Positions 22,677 to 33,310 of a stretch of 64,000 bases of DNA are shown here, in pieces (position 1 is the stretch's first letter; every line of letters begins with the position of its first letter). The notes under the pieces were generated by a model. It ran no database searches, was not told the origin of the DNA, and saw only the letters and a list, made by a program, of their open reading frames with translations. This DNA is from Papio anubis (lineage: Eukaryota > Chordata > Mammalia > Primates > Cercopithecidae), in assembly GCF_008728515.1 (NCBI RefSeq), contig NC_044986.1, forward strand, positions 62,857,159-62,921,158, read 5' to 3'. A program made the translations under genes and the position numbers.

Positions 22677-23365
22677 TCATGTGTTCTCTGAGGCCAAAGT
22701 CTGTGGTTTGATCATCTTAGCAGCTTCCAGAACAGAAAGTAGGTTTACTGTGTCTTCAGTTCTTTTTCTCAGTGCTTGAGAAGAATGCCCTGCTTTCCTG
22801 ATCACACCACGAAAACTCGTGGATGGATGAAGCCTTCTCCTTCCAGGTTTCCAGAGAAGCCTTCATTCCAGGCTCGGAAGAAGTTGTACCACACTCCCAG
22901 ATGGATAAATCCCATAAACATCATCTTCTGCCTTTGTGGACCATAGAACTTTTTCTTTTCATCCAGGAAGATTTCTCCTTTGAAATAAGGCTGGAAATCC
23001 TTCACTTCGGTCCTGATGTGCTCCTTTACAACTGCATAGAGGGGGACGCCCAGCTTGTCCAACATGTGTTTCAGGGAGGACAGACCCGCAACTTCCTCTA
23101 GACAAGGAAACAGCCTGGCCTCCGCATGGCCATAATCACAGCTCCATTTTTTTCCCATAGCTCCTTTGCTTTCAAAGTTCTTGGTTCCTTCTCTAGTGTT
23201 TTCAGGTCTATGTCCTTCAGGTACTCCAGTGCTGCTTTCTGGGGCTTGGACAAAAACACGTCTGTGTTGGCCAGCAGCAATGCCAAGGCAGCAGCCCCCA
23301 GGGCTCCTGCACCAATGGACCTCATCCCCCATGATGAAGAAACTTGGGTCCTTGAGTGCCTCCCT
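22677..23365 (-). pseudogene. PRXL2AP: Processed pseudogene of PRXL2A (FAM213A, peroxiredoxin-like 2A)
   Basis: The minus-strand frames reproduce almost the whole PRXL2A protein in order without introns. Recognisable pieces are the N-terminal hydrophobic part (A-L-G-A-A-A-L-A-L-L), the redox-site region R-R-P-G-C-F-L, then K-E-H-I-R-T-E-V-K-D-F-Q-P-Y-F, W-Y-N-F-F-R-A-W, and the end L-E-A-A-K-M-I-K. Disruptions: the initiator Met is lost; there is one extra base near 23331 after the M-G; a one-base loss near 23101-23106 removes the second Cys of the C-x-x-C-like site; in-frame TGA stops follow V-F-V-V and, further on, K-H. The parent protein is a thioredoxin-fold antioxidant. No intron remnants support retrocopying. 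Confidence 0.93.
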
Positions 23366-24234
23366 TCTTTCTCCCACCCCAACACCCGGGCGCTTACGGA
23401 CAAAACCACCAGGCCTGGAGGATCCCAGAGACGGGCCCTGCACCTGCCAATATTTTTATTTAATTGGTGTGAGATGGGCCACAGACATTTTGAACCAGTC
23501 CCCAGGCGAATCACATGTACAGACAAAATGCAGAAGCACTGGGTCAGAGGGCCAGCATGAGGGCTAGAGTGATAGTTCAGATGCTGCAGAGACAGGCCAT
23601 GGGATTTCCTCATGGAAAGAGACCCAAGGGTGTGGAAGGCATTTTCTGGACGATGACTGAGGTACTTGGTTTATGGGTAAGACAGTCTAGTTTACAAAAA
23701 CATGATAATCCCCTCGAGCAATGCTTTTCAAGCTGTGCACCCCAGAAGGTGTGCAAGATGAGCCATGACAACATATAAGAAAACAACTGAATGTACCGTT
23801 TCCATTCCAATGTTTATAAAATTTCTTTGTTTTACTTATTAGTATAGTAGTGCATATGTATTATTTATAAATAAATAAACATATATTAGGAGTATAGCCT
23901 CAACACCATTTTACTAATGGGCATAAATAACCATAAAATGTGGAAACTAGTGTTCTAGAGAAGGACCATGATTCCTCACTGAAGGCTCAGCTGAGAAAGC
24001 TGTGATAACCAGGCAAACCAGAGAGGAACTAGAGGCTTCCTTCCTCCAGGTGCCTGGTAAGAATGATGAATATTCTGGGTTGGTAAGAAAAGACATCAGG
24101 CAGAAGGGAGCAAGAGAGGCTGCCCTGCTGGGGAATGTTTGGGACACCATAAAAACAGAAAGTGGGAGCAGCAAGAGGGCTCTTCATTACTACTGTTAAT
24201 AATAAAACAAGAGCAACAAACAATACCTGCTCTT
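23366..24234. other. Unique sequence, perhaps with a weak hAT-like relic
   Basis: 23366-23620 may contain retrocopy 5'-UTR but I cannot prove it. 23717-23960 begins AGCAATGCTTTTCAAGCTG and ends GGAAACTAGTGTTCTAG, roughly inverted ends like those of MER/Charlie elements; tentative. Confidence 0.4.
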
Positions 24235-24400
24235 ACTTACTGAATCCCCAGTAAGGTCAAGCACTGTGTTAGGCACTTTATGGGCATCACTGTTAATCCT
24301 CTTGATGTCATACCCATTTGACAGATTAATAGGAATAAAAAACCTTAAAAACCATAAGTGGTATAACAGAGATATTCTACTCCAAACTCAGCATTCCTGA
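24235..24400 (-). mobile_element. MIR relic, antisense
   Basis: 'AAGCACTGTGTTAGGCACTTTATGGGCATCACTGTTAATCCTC ... ACCCATTTGACAGAT' is the reverse of the MIR 3' half (TTTACATGTATTAACTCATTTAATCCTCACAAC ... CCATTTTACAGATGAGG). Confidence 0.62.
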
Positions 24401-24718
24401 CATTACGTCATGCTGTTTCAAGAGCATGGATCATGAGTGACATTAGGAAACTTAGAGAAGCATATCATAGCACTTGAGGGTATTATAACCAAGTTGAATT
24501 TATCAGCTATCTTTTCTTTCAATTAAAATGCTAAACTGTGGTTGATGTTTTCATAAACAGAGAATTGGTGCTAGCTTCCTAGGCAATTTGGGAGACTAGA
24601 TTTTTCTGAGTGTAAGTAAACCTACAAGTTAAAAGAAGTGACATCCACTGGGAGACTCAAGCCAGATGTGATTCTTTCCATACAAAGTCAGGTTTATCAA
24701 CTCCCTCCCCGCACCCCG

Positions 24719-24719
<1 letters not shown>
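24401..24719. other. Unique sequence
   Basis: Nothing recognised. Confidence 0.5.

Positions 24720-24766
<47 letters not shown>
24720..24766. repeat. (CA)23 microsatellite
   Basis: Uninterrupted CA/AC run of about 47 bases. Such long pure runs are usually length-polymorphic. Confidence 0.97.
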
Positions 24767-24768
<2 letters not shown>

Positions 24769-27014
24769 AATACTTGCTGTTACACTCTGCATCTGTGGTC
24801 ACTTTTTCCAGTGACCCTCCATCCAAATTTGTGGTTCTAAAGCTCTGACATCAACAGTGTATTCCTGAGGGTACTTCTCTAGGACTGTCTTCATTTTAAG
24901 TCTTTGCTCATAGGCACAACTGTAAACTTATAAGAAGTTTCAAGCAACTGTAGAGTAATAAGAATCAGATCTGTCCTGGGGTTGTGGGGGTTGAGGGAAG
25001 CGTGGCTCTTGAGTAGACAGAGGCTTGGCATCACAGTCCTTGTTCAGGATTGAGACTCAAGTGAGTCCAGGAAAGTCAGTGTCTCTTCTGTCCAATCACA
25101 GTGTGAGGCCAGGTGATTCTGGCCTTTTCTGCTCTATCATTCAGAAAAGAAGTCTTTTCTGCTCTATCATTCTAGCTTCTTAGCCACCCTTGTTGGTTTT
25201 CATGGATTTTCTTTTTAACCTGATCCTGCCTAGCAAGAAAGAATAAAGAAAAGGGAGAGGAGGGGAGAGAAAGGAGCTGACTCTGCAGATCACAACTTCA
25301 TAATGATTTGAATATAAAAATAGCTGTTAATGATTCTCTCTTTATGCAGGGTATGAGATATATGATAGTTGTTTCTAGTAACATATGTTTTCTCTTTTTT
25401 ATCTTTTGAAATGTTTTTGAAGTATTCCTGACTTTTATGGCTATTAATGGAAGATGCTGCTACCATCCTACCCAAGGGCCAGTTTTCTAAATCCTACAAT
25501 CCTCTACAAATGGAAGCAATAGCACTATAGTTAATACTCCAAATTGTACCCTTGTGCACACACACAGGCCTAAATCACTTGGCCTTATAGCCACAAAACA
25601 CAATTAGGAAGGACTAAGGTCATCAAAAAAAATCCTAAATGCCAGTTCATTGAACAGCACACTCTATAGTCATCTCACTTACTTGTTCTTGATAAAAATG
25701 AATCCCAGAAGGAGCTAGAATGATGACCCTGATTGTGAATAATGGCACACATGCAGTGCCCCACAATGGCTACCAGAAAACAACAGCATCAGTTAATAGC
25801 CTGTGTTGTCTCTTAACTGACCATTGCCAGCAATAGGTTTTGCTCTATATAGTCTGGATTCCCAGTTTCAAGGGTCTTCACTCCTATCAGGCAAAAGTTC
25901 TGTAATGAGAACAAGCCAAGAAAGGAATGAGGCAGGCAAAAAGCCAAAATCCAGGCGGTGTTAGAACAGCCTTGTCAGGGAAGCAGAGAAACAAATAACT
26001 GAAATTAGAAAAAAACTAGATTTTCAGAGGAGTCTCATAAATCAGACTTGAAAATTTAATTTGAGGGCTTTTCTCTTCCTTGCATCATATTTTTTCCCTT
26101 TCTAGAGCTGTGCTACAGGCCTGAACAGAGGAAGTAGAATGCAATTAATCGATGTGAATCTGCTTCATTAATGGATTGCTACTCCCTGTGTTTCCTCTAG
26201 TCAAGAATGCTTCTGAAAGTGCTCTCTGACAACAATGCTATTCACAGTCTGGATAATGGTACCAGGCAGGAGAAGAAACGATGCAGTACTTGCATGAAGG
26301 GAGCCCATGTTTGCTATTGACTGGTAGAGAAATTTAGTTAGCTCATTAAATGTTCTGCTTACAAACCCTATTCATGCTTTCTAATCAATTGATACTTGTC
26401 CTCCTTTCTCACATTGATTAAATACCAGGAAGTCCTCACAAGATAGTGAGATGTGAAGTTCCCACTGCAGTTAACAAATGGTCCTAAGACCCTTAGAAAA
26501 CACATGGTTGTGCATCTTTATACCCACAGGGAATACACCATTAATCTGAACTAATAAAGGGGAACAGCAGGCTAATCATAGCTCATTTATATTTGGCCCT
26601 GGAATGTGTTATGTGGTTTTTGGCAGAAGATTTACCTTACTAATTATGTCTTACTTAAATTAATAATACAGTTAATTTGCATTCCCTTAGCACACACCAG
26701 TTGACAGTGAGAAGAAATGTGCTAAGTGATAAGGGAAATCATCTCGAAATTTAAAAGCTTCGTGGAATAATTTGTGTATATATGTATGTGTTGATACTGT
26801 ATACATTTAGGACAAAAACTCTCAACATACTTTGGAAAGAGAAGTTAAAATTACGTGTGAAAATCCCTACATCAACATTGTTTCAATATTTTATCTCACT
26901 ATTTCTGAGACCAATAAATTAGAAAGTTAAACCCGTAATCAACGAATATGTGTATATGTAGCCTACTATATCCTGAGCACTGTTCTCAGTATTGTAAAGG
27001 GATTTGAAGAAATA
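24767..27014. other. Unique sequence, longest repeat-free stretch in the left half
   Basis: No gene, RNA gene or repeat family is recognised. A 19-bp direct repeat at a 30-bp spacing lies at 25124-25172. Some parts (25880-26240, 26380-26720) have balanced composition and no repeat signature, which would make them the first places to test for conserved non-coding elements. Confidence 0.5.
25124..25172. repeat. 19-bp direct repeat with an embedded hairpin
   Basis: CTTTTCTGCTCTATCATTC occurs at 25124-25142 and 25154-25172. CTTTTCTG (25124-25131) and CAGAAAAG (25142-25149) also form an 8-bp stem around a 10-base loop. Confidence 0.93.
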
Positions 27015-27367
27015 TACAGTCATTATTCTGTTTCAATGTGGAGACTGGTTCCAGGACTCCCATGGACACCAAAATTCATGGATGCTGAAGTCTCTTATAT
27101 ACAATGATGTAGTATTTGCATAAAACCTATGTACATCCTCCTATTTACTTTAAATCATCTCTGGATTACTTATATTTTATAACTCAATGTATATGGTATG
27201 CAAACAGTTGTTATTTGTACACTGCATTGTGTAGGGAATCATGACAAGAAAGGAAAAGTTTGTACATGTTCAGTACACACACAACTACTATAGGCCTAGC
27301 CACATTTTTCATCTGTAGTTGGTTAAACACATGAATATGGAACCCACAAATACTAAGGCCAACTGTA
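27015..27367 (-). mobile_element. MER2 (Tigger-derived MITE), complete, with TA duplication
   Basis: Starts CAGTCATTATTCTG at 27017 and ends GGCCAACTG at 27365, flanked on both sides by TA (27015-27016, 27366-27367). Internal landmarks: TGGTTCCAGGACTCC, TATTTGCATAAAACCTATG, CATCCTCC, TTTAAATCATCTCTGG and TTTGTACATGTTCAGTAC, all in MER2 order, reversed. Non-coding; once mobilised by Tigger transposase. Confidence 0.93.
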
Positions 27368-28985
27368 GGTGTTTTTCTGTCTTAAGATCTAAAAATCTGG
27401 AGAAAGAAATATTAAGAGATCTAGCACTAATATGCTTTAGATGATCTTTGCCTTGTTTCTAGAGACTACAACTCATTTACAAACCATCTCCTATAGACCT
27501 GGATTGCTGATATGGGGAAGATAAAATTAAGGGGTCTACCTTTAAGCAGAGTCAACGAGGTTAAGACCAGGTATCTGATTTTCCAGTAAATGAAGTTGAT
27601 GGACACAATAAACCCATGTATCATTGCTAAAGTGCTGTGAAGTGGAGCTCTAATGCCCTCTGCCAACTTAGAATCAAGAGTAAATATACACTAGCAATTC
27701 TACATTGGCATAATAACATTGCCCGGTTACTCTACTTTTGATACCTTCCCAGACAAACACAGACAGTTTGTCACAGTGGCAGATATGAAGATTCAAATAT
27801 GTTTGAGCTATATGAAGTACAAGATAATGTAATGTTGATCTATCTGCTTTTAGATGCATGAAGCAACGGTCCAAACTTGGATATGGAAAGCAAACCTCAC
27901 TTGTTTCACAAATCACAGGCATGTTTATTTCAGATATTGTAATACAATGATTTTCACCTCTCTCACTTCTAGCACAAGTGTTGCATGTCCCTTGGAAGTT
28001 GACCTAATACTAAAGATATCACCAAGTGTTTTCTATAATCTATTTCTGGTTAGTTAGTCCTTTAGGATAACACATACTTATCAATATCATTATGACATTG
28101 CAGGAAAAACAAAACAGATATGGGTGGATTCATCTCCTCTAAACTTCTTTCTTTATGGACTTGAACAAATTACTAAATTGTAATGAGCAAAATATGTATG
28201 CTAATACCCACATTATAATGTAGTTATAAGAGCTAGAAAGAATGTATGTTGAGTGCTTTTGCAAAGTGCTTTACATTTTAGAAATATTCTCCTTTTAGTG
28301 CAGCCATACTTTGATTATTTTTCATTGCAATGACATGGAAATTTCAGGACACAAAAATCAGAGTGGACAAAGAATTTCATGGGCTCTTTTCAAAGGATAA
28401 AACAGGAAATTAGAAAGAATAAATATGATATAATTCAAAATGTAAAGCCAATATCTCACCAACTTATTAATATATAAAATTATATGCCAACCTTAAACTT
28501 AACAGAAATGAATGCTACAATGTGGTTTGCTGAGCTAATTCAATCGGACTACATTAATAAAGTTCCTATAACAATTGAGATGGTAATCCCATGTTACAGT
28601 TTGCTAGTTTGGCCAATCCAAGAATATTACATTCTATTTTGAACATTACTTGGAGTGGTATTACCAAAAAATAAACTGGAAAGCATTTAGACACGAGTGG
28701 CTCAGACAATATAAGAGCAAAAAGTAACCATTTGAAGGAACTATAAAATGCACCTCAGAGAAGAGGAAGCATATCGAATACATGAGGGCTGACTTCAAAT
28801 ATTTCAAGAATTGTTGCCAGGAAGAACTTTAAACATAGAGTAACCGATGTTTAACTCATGCCGTGAACTCATCTACTGTATGTTTGAAAACCAGTAGCCC
28901 AGTAGGCTGTTGGGAAGACAGATTTTTTTCACATGTAAGTAAAGACAACTCATCTTATTGAAAAAAGCATGGACATATGATCTGA
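27368..28985. other. Unique AT-rich sequence with a possible MIR
   Basis: 28110-28275 has a MIR-like order (TTCTTTATGGACTTGAACAAATTACTAAATTG ... GTGCTTTTGCAAAGTGCTTTA), confidence about 0.35. The rest shows no gene. Confidence 0.45.
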
Positions 28986-29165
28986 TACATCCAGTAGAAA
29001 ATTTCACCTTCAATCAACTAGCAATGTGACCCTAAATATAAAACCTCTTTGAGCTTATTTTTTCAAACTATAAATCATGTCAACAATAAGGCTGGTATAA
29101 GGATTACCTAAGAGAACATGTTTAAGAGCACTAGCATAATGCTTTAAATTTCATAGGTGTTTGCC
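28986..29165 (+). mobile_element. MIR relic
   Basis: 'CAACTAGCAATGTGACCCTAAATATAAAACCTCTTTGAGCTTATTTTTTCA ... AAGGCTGGTATAAGGATTACCTAAGAGAACATG ... GAGCACTAGCATAATGC' follows MIR order through its core and 3' half. Confidence 0.62.
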
Positions 29166-29411
29166 AAGAAGTAATGCTAACAGTCATATGTCAAAGATGT
29201 TAAAAGATGGAATTGAGTGTTATGGGAGACAGTAATTTTCCTATCCTAGAAATTGCTTATGCAAAGGCTAAATAACCACTTGGAAGAATATAAAAGAGGA
29301 AAGTCAAGCTTCAGAACTAAAATTAGATTACTTTCAGGATTCCTTTCAACTCTAAATCTGAAGATCTTGTGATACAAACATTTAAAAAAAAGTTTTCTAG
29401 GAAAAAATATC

Positions 29412-29718
29412 AAGAAGAGCAACAGTATCCCAGCACTTTGGGAGGCCGAGACGGGCGGATCACGAGGTCAGGAGATCGAGACCATCCTGGCTAACACGGT
29501 GAAACCCCGTCTCTACTAAAAAATACAAAAAACTAGCCGGGCGAGGTGACGGGCGCCTGTAGTCCCAGCTACTCAGGAGGCTGAGGCAGGAGAATGGCGT
29601 GAACCCGGAAGGCGGAGCTTGCAGTGAGCTGAGATCCGGCCACTGCACTCCAGCCTGGGCAACAGAGCGAGACTCTGTCTCAAAAAAAAAAAAAAAAAAA
29701 AAAAAGAAGAGCAACAGT
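29412..29718 (+). mobile_element. AluY of Old World monkey type, 5'-truncated, perfect 15-bp TSD
   Basis: The Alu starts at 29427 with ATCCCAGCACTTTGGG, lacking about the first 25 bases, and ends in a 24-base A run. The 15-bp repeat AAGAAGAGCAACAGT flanks it (29412-29426 and 29704-29718). Haplotype: CGGGCGAGGTGACGGGCGCC and GAGCTGAGATCCGGCCAC. The low divergence and perfect TSD indicate a recent insertion. Confidence 0.97.
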
Positions 29719-30637
29719 TATATTTACAAGAGTTAGTAAAAATGGACTAATATTTGAAAAATTAGTCTATCTGCCTATTAAAGTATAGAATATAATTTAT
29801 AACTCTTTTAAACTAGTCAAGGGGAAAAATAAATAATGTTGACAAAACTCAATGCAGATCATATTTCATTAAACAAGAACATCTTTCTTTGCTAGACATA
29901 TAGGTTAGTGATAAACTTTCAGAGGATACTATGATAATGATCATATACAATAACCCAGTTGTCCATTCCTTGATATTAATAATTAAGAAATATTTCTTTT
30001 GGAGAAGTTATTCCTTTAAAAATTCAACTGGTGGGATAAATCTATAGAGAAGTAGTACATAGCTAAAAATAGAAGTTTTAGTAAATTAATGAGTGGAATG
30101 TTGAATTCAGCAGTAGCTTTAATCAATGTTGTGAACTCATTCATTGTATAGCAGAAAAATTTACAGTGTGTTAGAAAATAATTTGTGAAACCAATAGTCC
30201 ACTTGTCTAGGAACAAATGCACATCAAGTAATAGGGAATTTTAAAATAAAATTTGGAAGATAAGTTATGGTGTAAGGTTTGACATACAAATGTAAAGCTT
30301 TTAATTCAAATGTGATAAAGGAGATGTTTGTGGATTTATTTAGGGTATAAAAAGTCACATTTTAATTTAAAGCTTTATTAATGTGACAAAATTTCAGAAT
30401 TAAAAGTAGTAGGACACTTACATCATATCCTTAACTAAATGAAGGGCATATTGTTTATGAAATAATGTTACTTCAGAAAGAAGACAATATTGCATATACA
30501 TATTGACAAAGCCATTAGCTAGCCATAAAATCCAGTTTTTCCTTCATTACTAGTAACAGATGTGTAGATTTGCAAGTACCTACCAGAAACACTACATTTC
30601 CCAGTCTAGCTTGTGGTTGGGAGGAGTCATGTGAGTC
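29719..30637. other. AT-rich unique sequence
   Basis: Nothing recognised until about 30570, where an unnamed older repeat (see 30570-33310) seems to begin. Confidence 0.5.
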
Positions 30638-30680
30638 ATTTCTGCTTACCTTCTAATTTCAGTAGATGGTAAGCAGAAAT
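30638..30680. repeat. 13-bp perfect inverted repeat
   Basis: ATTTCTGCTTACC at 30638-30650 and GGTAAGCAGAAAT at 30668-30680, with a 17-base loop. It lies in the unnamed older repeat just left of the L1. Confidence 0.95.
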
Positions 30681-30721
30681 AATGTGTGACACTGATGCCC
30701 TTAAGACCAGCCCTCTATCTT

Positions 30722-31568
30722 TCTTGTACATTTGTTTTAAGTTCCTTGTACACTCTGGATATTAGACCTTTGTCAGATGGATAGATTGTAAAAAGTTTCT
30801 CCCATTCGATAGGTTATCTGTTTAGTCTGATGATAGTTTATTTTGCTGTGTAGAAGCTCTTTAGTTTACTTAGATCTCATTTGTCAATTTTTGCTTTTGC
30901 TGAAATTGCTTTGGGTGTTTTCATCATGAAATCTTTGCCCCATGCCTATGTCCTGAATGGCATTGCCTAGATTTTCTTCTAGTGTTTTTATATTACAGTT
31001 TTAGGTTTTTCATTTGTTTTTTTTGTTTGTTTTTTTTTTTTTTTTGGCAGAGTCTCACTCTGTCACCCAGGCTGCAGTACAGTGGCGCAACCTCTGTCAC
31101 TGCAGCTTCTGTTTCCCATGTTCAAGTGATTCTCATACCTCTGGCTCTCGAACAGCTGGAATTACAGGTGTGCACCACCATGCCTGGCTAATTTTTGTAT
31201 TTTTAGTAGAGATAGGGTTTCATCATGTTTGCCAGGCTGATCTTGAACTCCTGACCTCAAGTGATCTTCCCACCTGTGCCTCCCAAAGTGCTGAGATTAC
31301 AGGCGTGAGCCACGGCATCCAGTCTTATTTAAGTTTTTAATCAATCTTGAGTCAATTTTTGTATATGGTATAAGGAAGGGGTCCAGCTTCAATTTTCTGC
31401 ATATGACTAGCCAGCACTCTCAGCATGATTTATTAAATAAGGACTCCTTTCCCCATTACTTGTTTTTGTCAAGTTTGTCTAAGATTAGATGGTTGTAAGT
31501 GTGTGGTCTTATTTCTGAGTTATCTATTCTGTTCCATTGGTCTATGTGTCTGTTCTTGTACCAGTATT
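30722..31568 (-). mobile_element. L1, inverted 5' segment of a twin-primed insertion
   Basis: On the plus strand this reads ORF2 in reverse: TTAGACCTTTGTCAGATGGA, CATTTGTCAATTTTTGCTTT, TTTGCCCCATGCC, TAGCCAGCACTCTCAGCATG, TCTGTTCCATTGGTCTATG, ending at the GTACCAGTATTAT block. The sense segment from 31569 continues in ORF2 order after a gap of a few tens of bases. Such an inversion at the 5' part is the classic twin-priming outcome. An Alu lies inside at 31028-31324. Confidence 0.93.
31028..31324 (-). mobile_element. Alu, antisense, inside the L1
   Basis: T run, GCAGAGTCTCACTCTG, both arms, and GAGCCACGGCATCCAGTC. L1 sequence reads through on both sides (TTTTAGGTTTTTCATT before, TTAAGTTTTTAATCAATC after), so it is younger than the L1. 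The divergence suggests an older S/J-type copy. Confidence 0.95.
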
Positions 31569-31722
31569 ATAAAAAGTGGACATGAACAGACATTTGTCAA
31601 AAGAAGACATACATGGAGCCAACAAACACATGAAAAACAGCTTGACATCACTGATCATTAGAGAAATGTAAATCAAAACCACAAAGAAATACCATCTCAT
31701 GCCAGTCAGAATAGCTATAATT

Positions 31723-32022
31723 AAAAAGTCAAGACCAGGCGCAGTGGCTCACACCTGTAATCCCAGCACTTTGGGAGGCCAAGGCAGGCATATCACAAGG
31801 TCAGTAGATCAAGACCATCTTGGCTAGCACGGTGAAACCCCATTTCTACTAAAAATACAAAAAAGTAGCTGAGCGTGGTGGCAGGTACCTGTAGTCCCAG
31901 CTACTCAGGAGGCTGAGGCAGGAGAATAGTGTGAACCCGAGAGGCAGAGCTTGCAGTGAGCCAAGATCACCACTGCACTCCAGCCTGGGTGACAGATGAG
32001 ACTGTGTTTAAAAAAAAGTCAA
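31723..32022 (+). mobile_element. Alu inside the L1, with TSD
   Basis: Sense Alu at 31733-32012, flanked by AAAAAGTCAA (31723-31732 and 32013-32022). L1 sequence is continuous across the site (TTAAAAAGTCAA then AAAACAACAGATGCTGG). Confidence 0.96.
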
Positions 32023-32203
32023 AAAACAACAGATGCTGGCGAGGTTACAGAGAAAAAGGAACACTTTTACACTGGTGGTGAGAGTGCAAATTAGTTCAAC
32101 AATTGTAGAAGACAGTGTGGCAATTCCTCAAAGATCTAGAGGCAGAAATACCATTTGACCCAGCAATCTCATTATTGGGTATATACCCAAAGAAATATAA
32201 ATT

Positions 32204-32549
32204 ATTCTATTATGTTCACAGCAATGTCGATGGAATTGGAGACCATTATTCTAAGTGAAATAACTCAGGAATGGAAAACCAAACATTGTATGTTCTCACT
32301 TATAAGCAGGAGCTAAGCTATGAGGATGCAAAGGCATAAGAATGATACAATGAACTTTGGGGACTCAGGGGAAAGGGTGGAAGGGGGCGAGGGATAAAAG
32401 ACACAAATTGGGTACAGTGTACATTGCTTGGGTGATGAGTGCACCAACATCTCACAAAACACCACAAAAGAACTTACTCATGTAACCAAACACCACGTGT
32501 TCCCCAGAAACCTATGGAAATTAAAAAAATTTTAAAAACATTCTATTAT
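32204..32549 (+). mobile_element. Truncated L1 3'-end nested in the L1, 10-bp TSD
   Basis: 32214-32539 is about 326 bases of a different, older-type L1 3' end (GGAATTGGAGACCATTATTC, TAACCAAACACCACGTG, CCTATGGAAATT, A/T-rich tail). ATTCTATTAT precedes it (32204-32213) and follows it (32540-32549). Removing the insert makes the host L1 continuous (AAATTATTCTATTAT then AAAGATATATG), as in the consensus. So it is a 5'-truncated retrotransposition into the L1. Confidence 0.85.
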
Positions 32550-33310
32550 AAAGATATATGTATTCATGTATTCATTGCAGCATGAGTCACAATAACAAAG
32601 ACATGGAGTCAACCTAAATGCCTGTTAATGACAGACTGAATAAAGAAAATGTGATACATATACACCATGGAATACTATGCAGCCATAAAAAGGAATGAGA
32701 TCATGTCATTTGCAGGGACATGGATGGAGTTGAAAGCCATTATCCTCAGCAGACTAACGAAGGAACAGAAAACTAAACACTGCATGTTCTCACTTGTAAG
32801 TGGGAGCTGAATGATGAGAACACAAGGACACATAGTGGCGGGTAACAACACACACTGGAGCCTGTAGGGGTGGGGTGGGGGGAGGGAGTGCATCAAGAAG
32901 AACAGCTAATGGATGCTGGGCTTACTACCTAGATGTTGAGATGATCTGTGCAGCAAACCACCATGACACATGTTTACCTATGTAACAAACCTATACATTT
33001 TGCACATGCACCCCTGAACTTAAAATAAAAAAAAAAAAGACTAGTCCTGTCTTCACATTCCCCTGATCTCTTCCTATGAGCTGGAATAATGAGAACCAGA
33101 GTGATCTTTGATATCACATGGTGAAGAAGGCAGAGGCACTATCAGAATAAGACCCTGAGTGACTATGTGGAAGGAAGGCACTGCTAACCCAGAGTAATCA
33201 TTTGCAACTGTTATGTGAGAAAAATAAACTTCTATCTTGTCTGAGCTATTGAATCTTATTTTATTTGTTTGTTTCAGTAGTTTAGCATTTGATCCTAAAA
33301 ACTACTCTGA

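Larger units (their letters stand above)
31569..33036 (+). mobile_element. L1, sense 3' segment of the twin-primed insertion
   Basis: Starts AAAAAGTGGACATGAACAG and runs through the ORF2 end (AAATGTAAATCAAAACCAC, CCCAGCAATCTCATTATTGG, ATGGAATACTATGCAGCC, ATGTTCTCACTTGTAAG), the GGGGTGGGGTGGGGGGAGGG tract of the 3' UTR and CCCCTGAACTTAAAATAAA plus poly-A. This is an L1PA/L1PB-type end. Flanks AAGACCAGCCCT (30703-30714) and AAGACTAGTCCT (33037-33048) look like a diverged TSD. Two later insertions interrupt it: an Alu (31733-32012) and a truncated L1 tail (32214-32539). Confidence 0.93.
30570..33310. mobile_element. Older unnamed interspersed repeat split by the L1
   Basis: 30570-30721 (CACTACATTTCCCAGTCTAGC...) and 33037-33310 (ending TATGTGAGAAAAATAAACTTC, then CTATCTTGTCTGAGC) resemble the two halves of one old MER/LTR-like sequence that I know by pattern but cannot name. 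The L1 complex lies between them. Confidence 0.4.

Noticed and set aside
32542..33036. Second independent L1 inserted in the tail of the first
   Set aside because: The 10-bp repeat and restored continuity show that the inner fragment is the insert and this is the continuing host L1.
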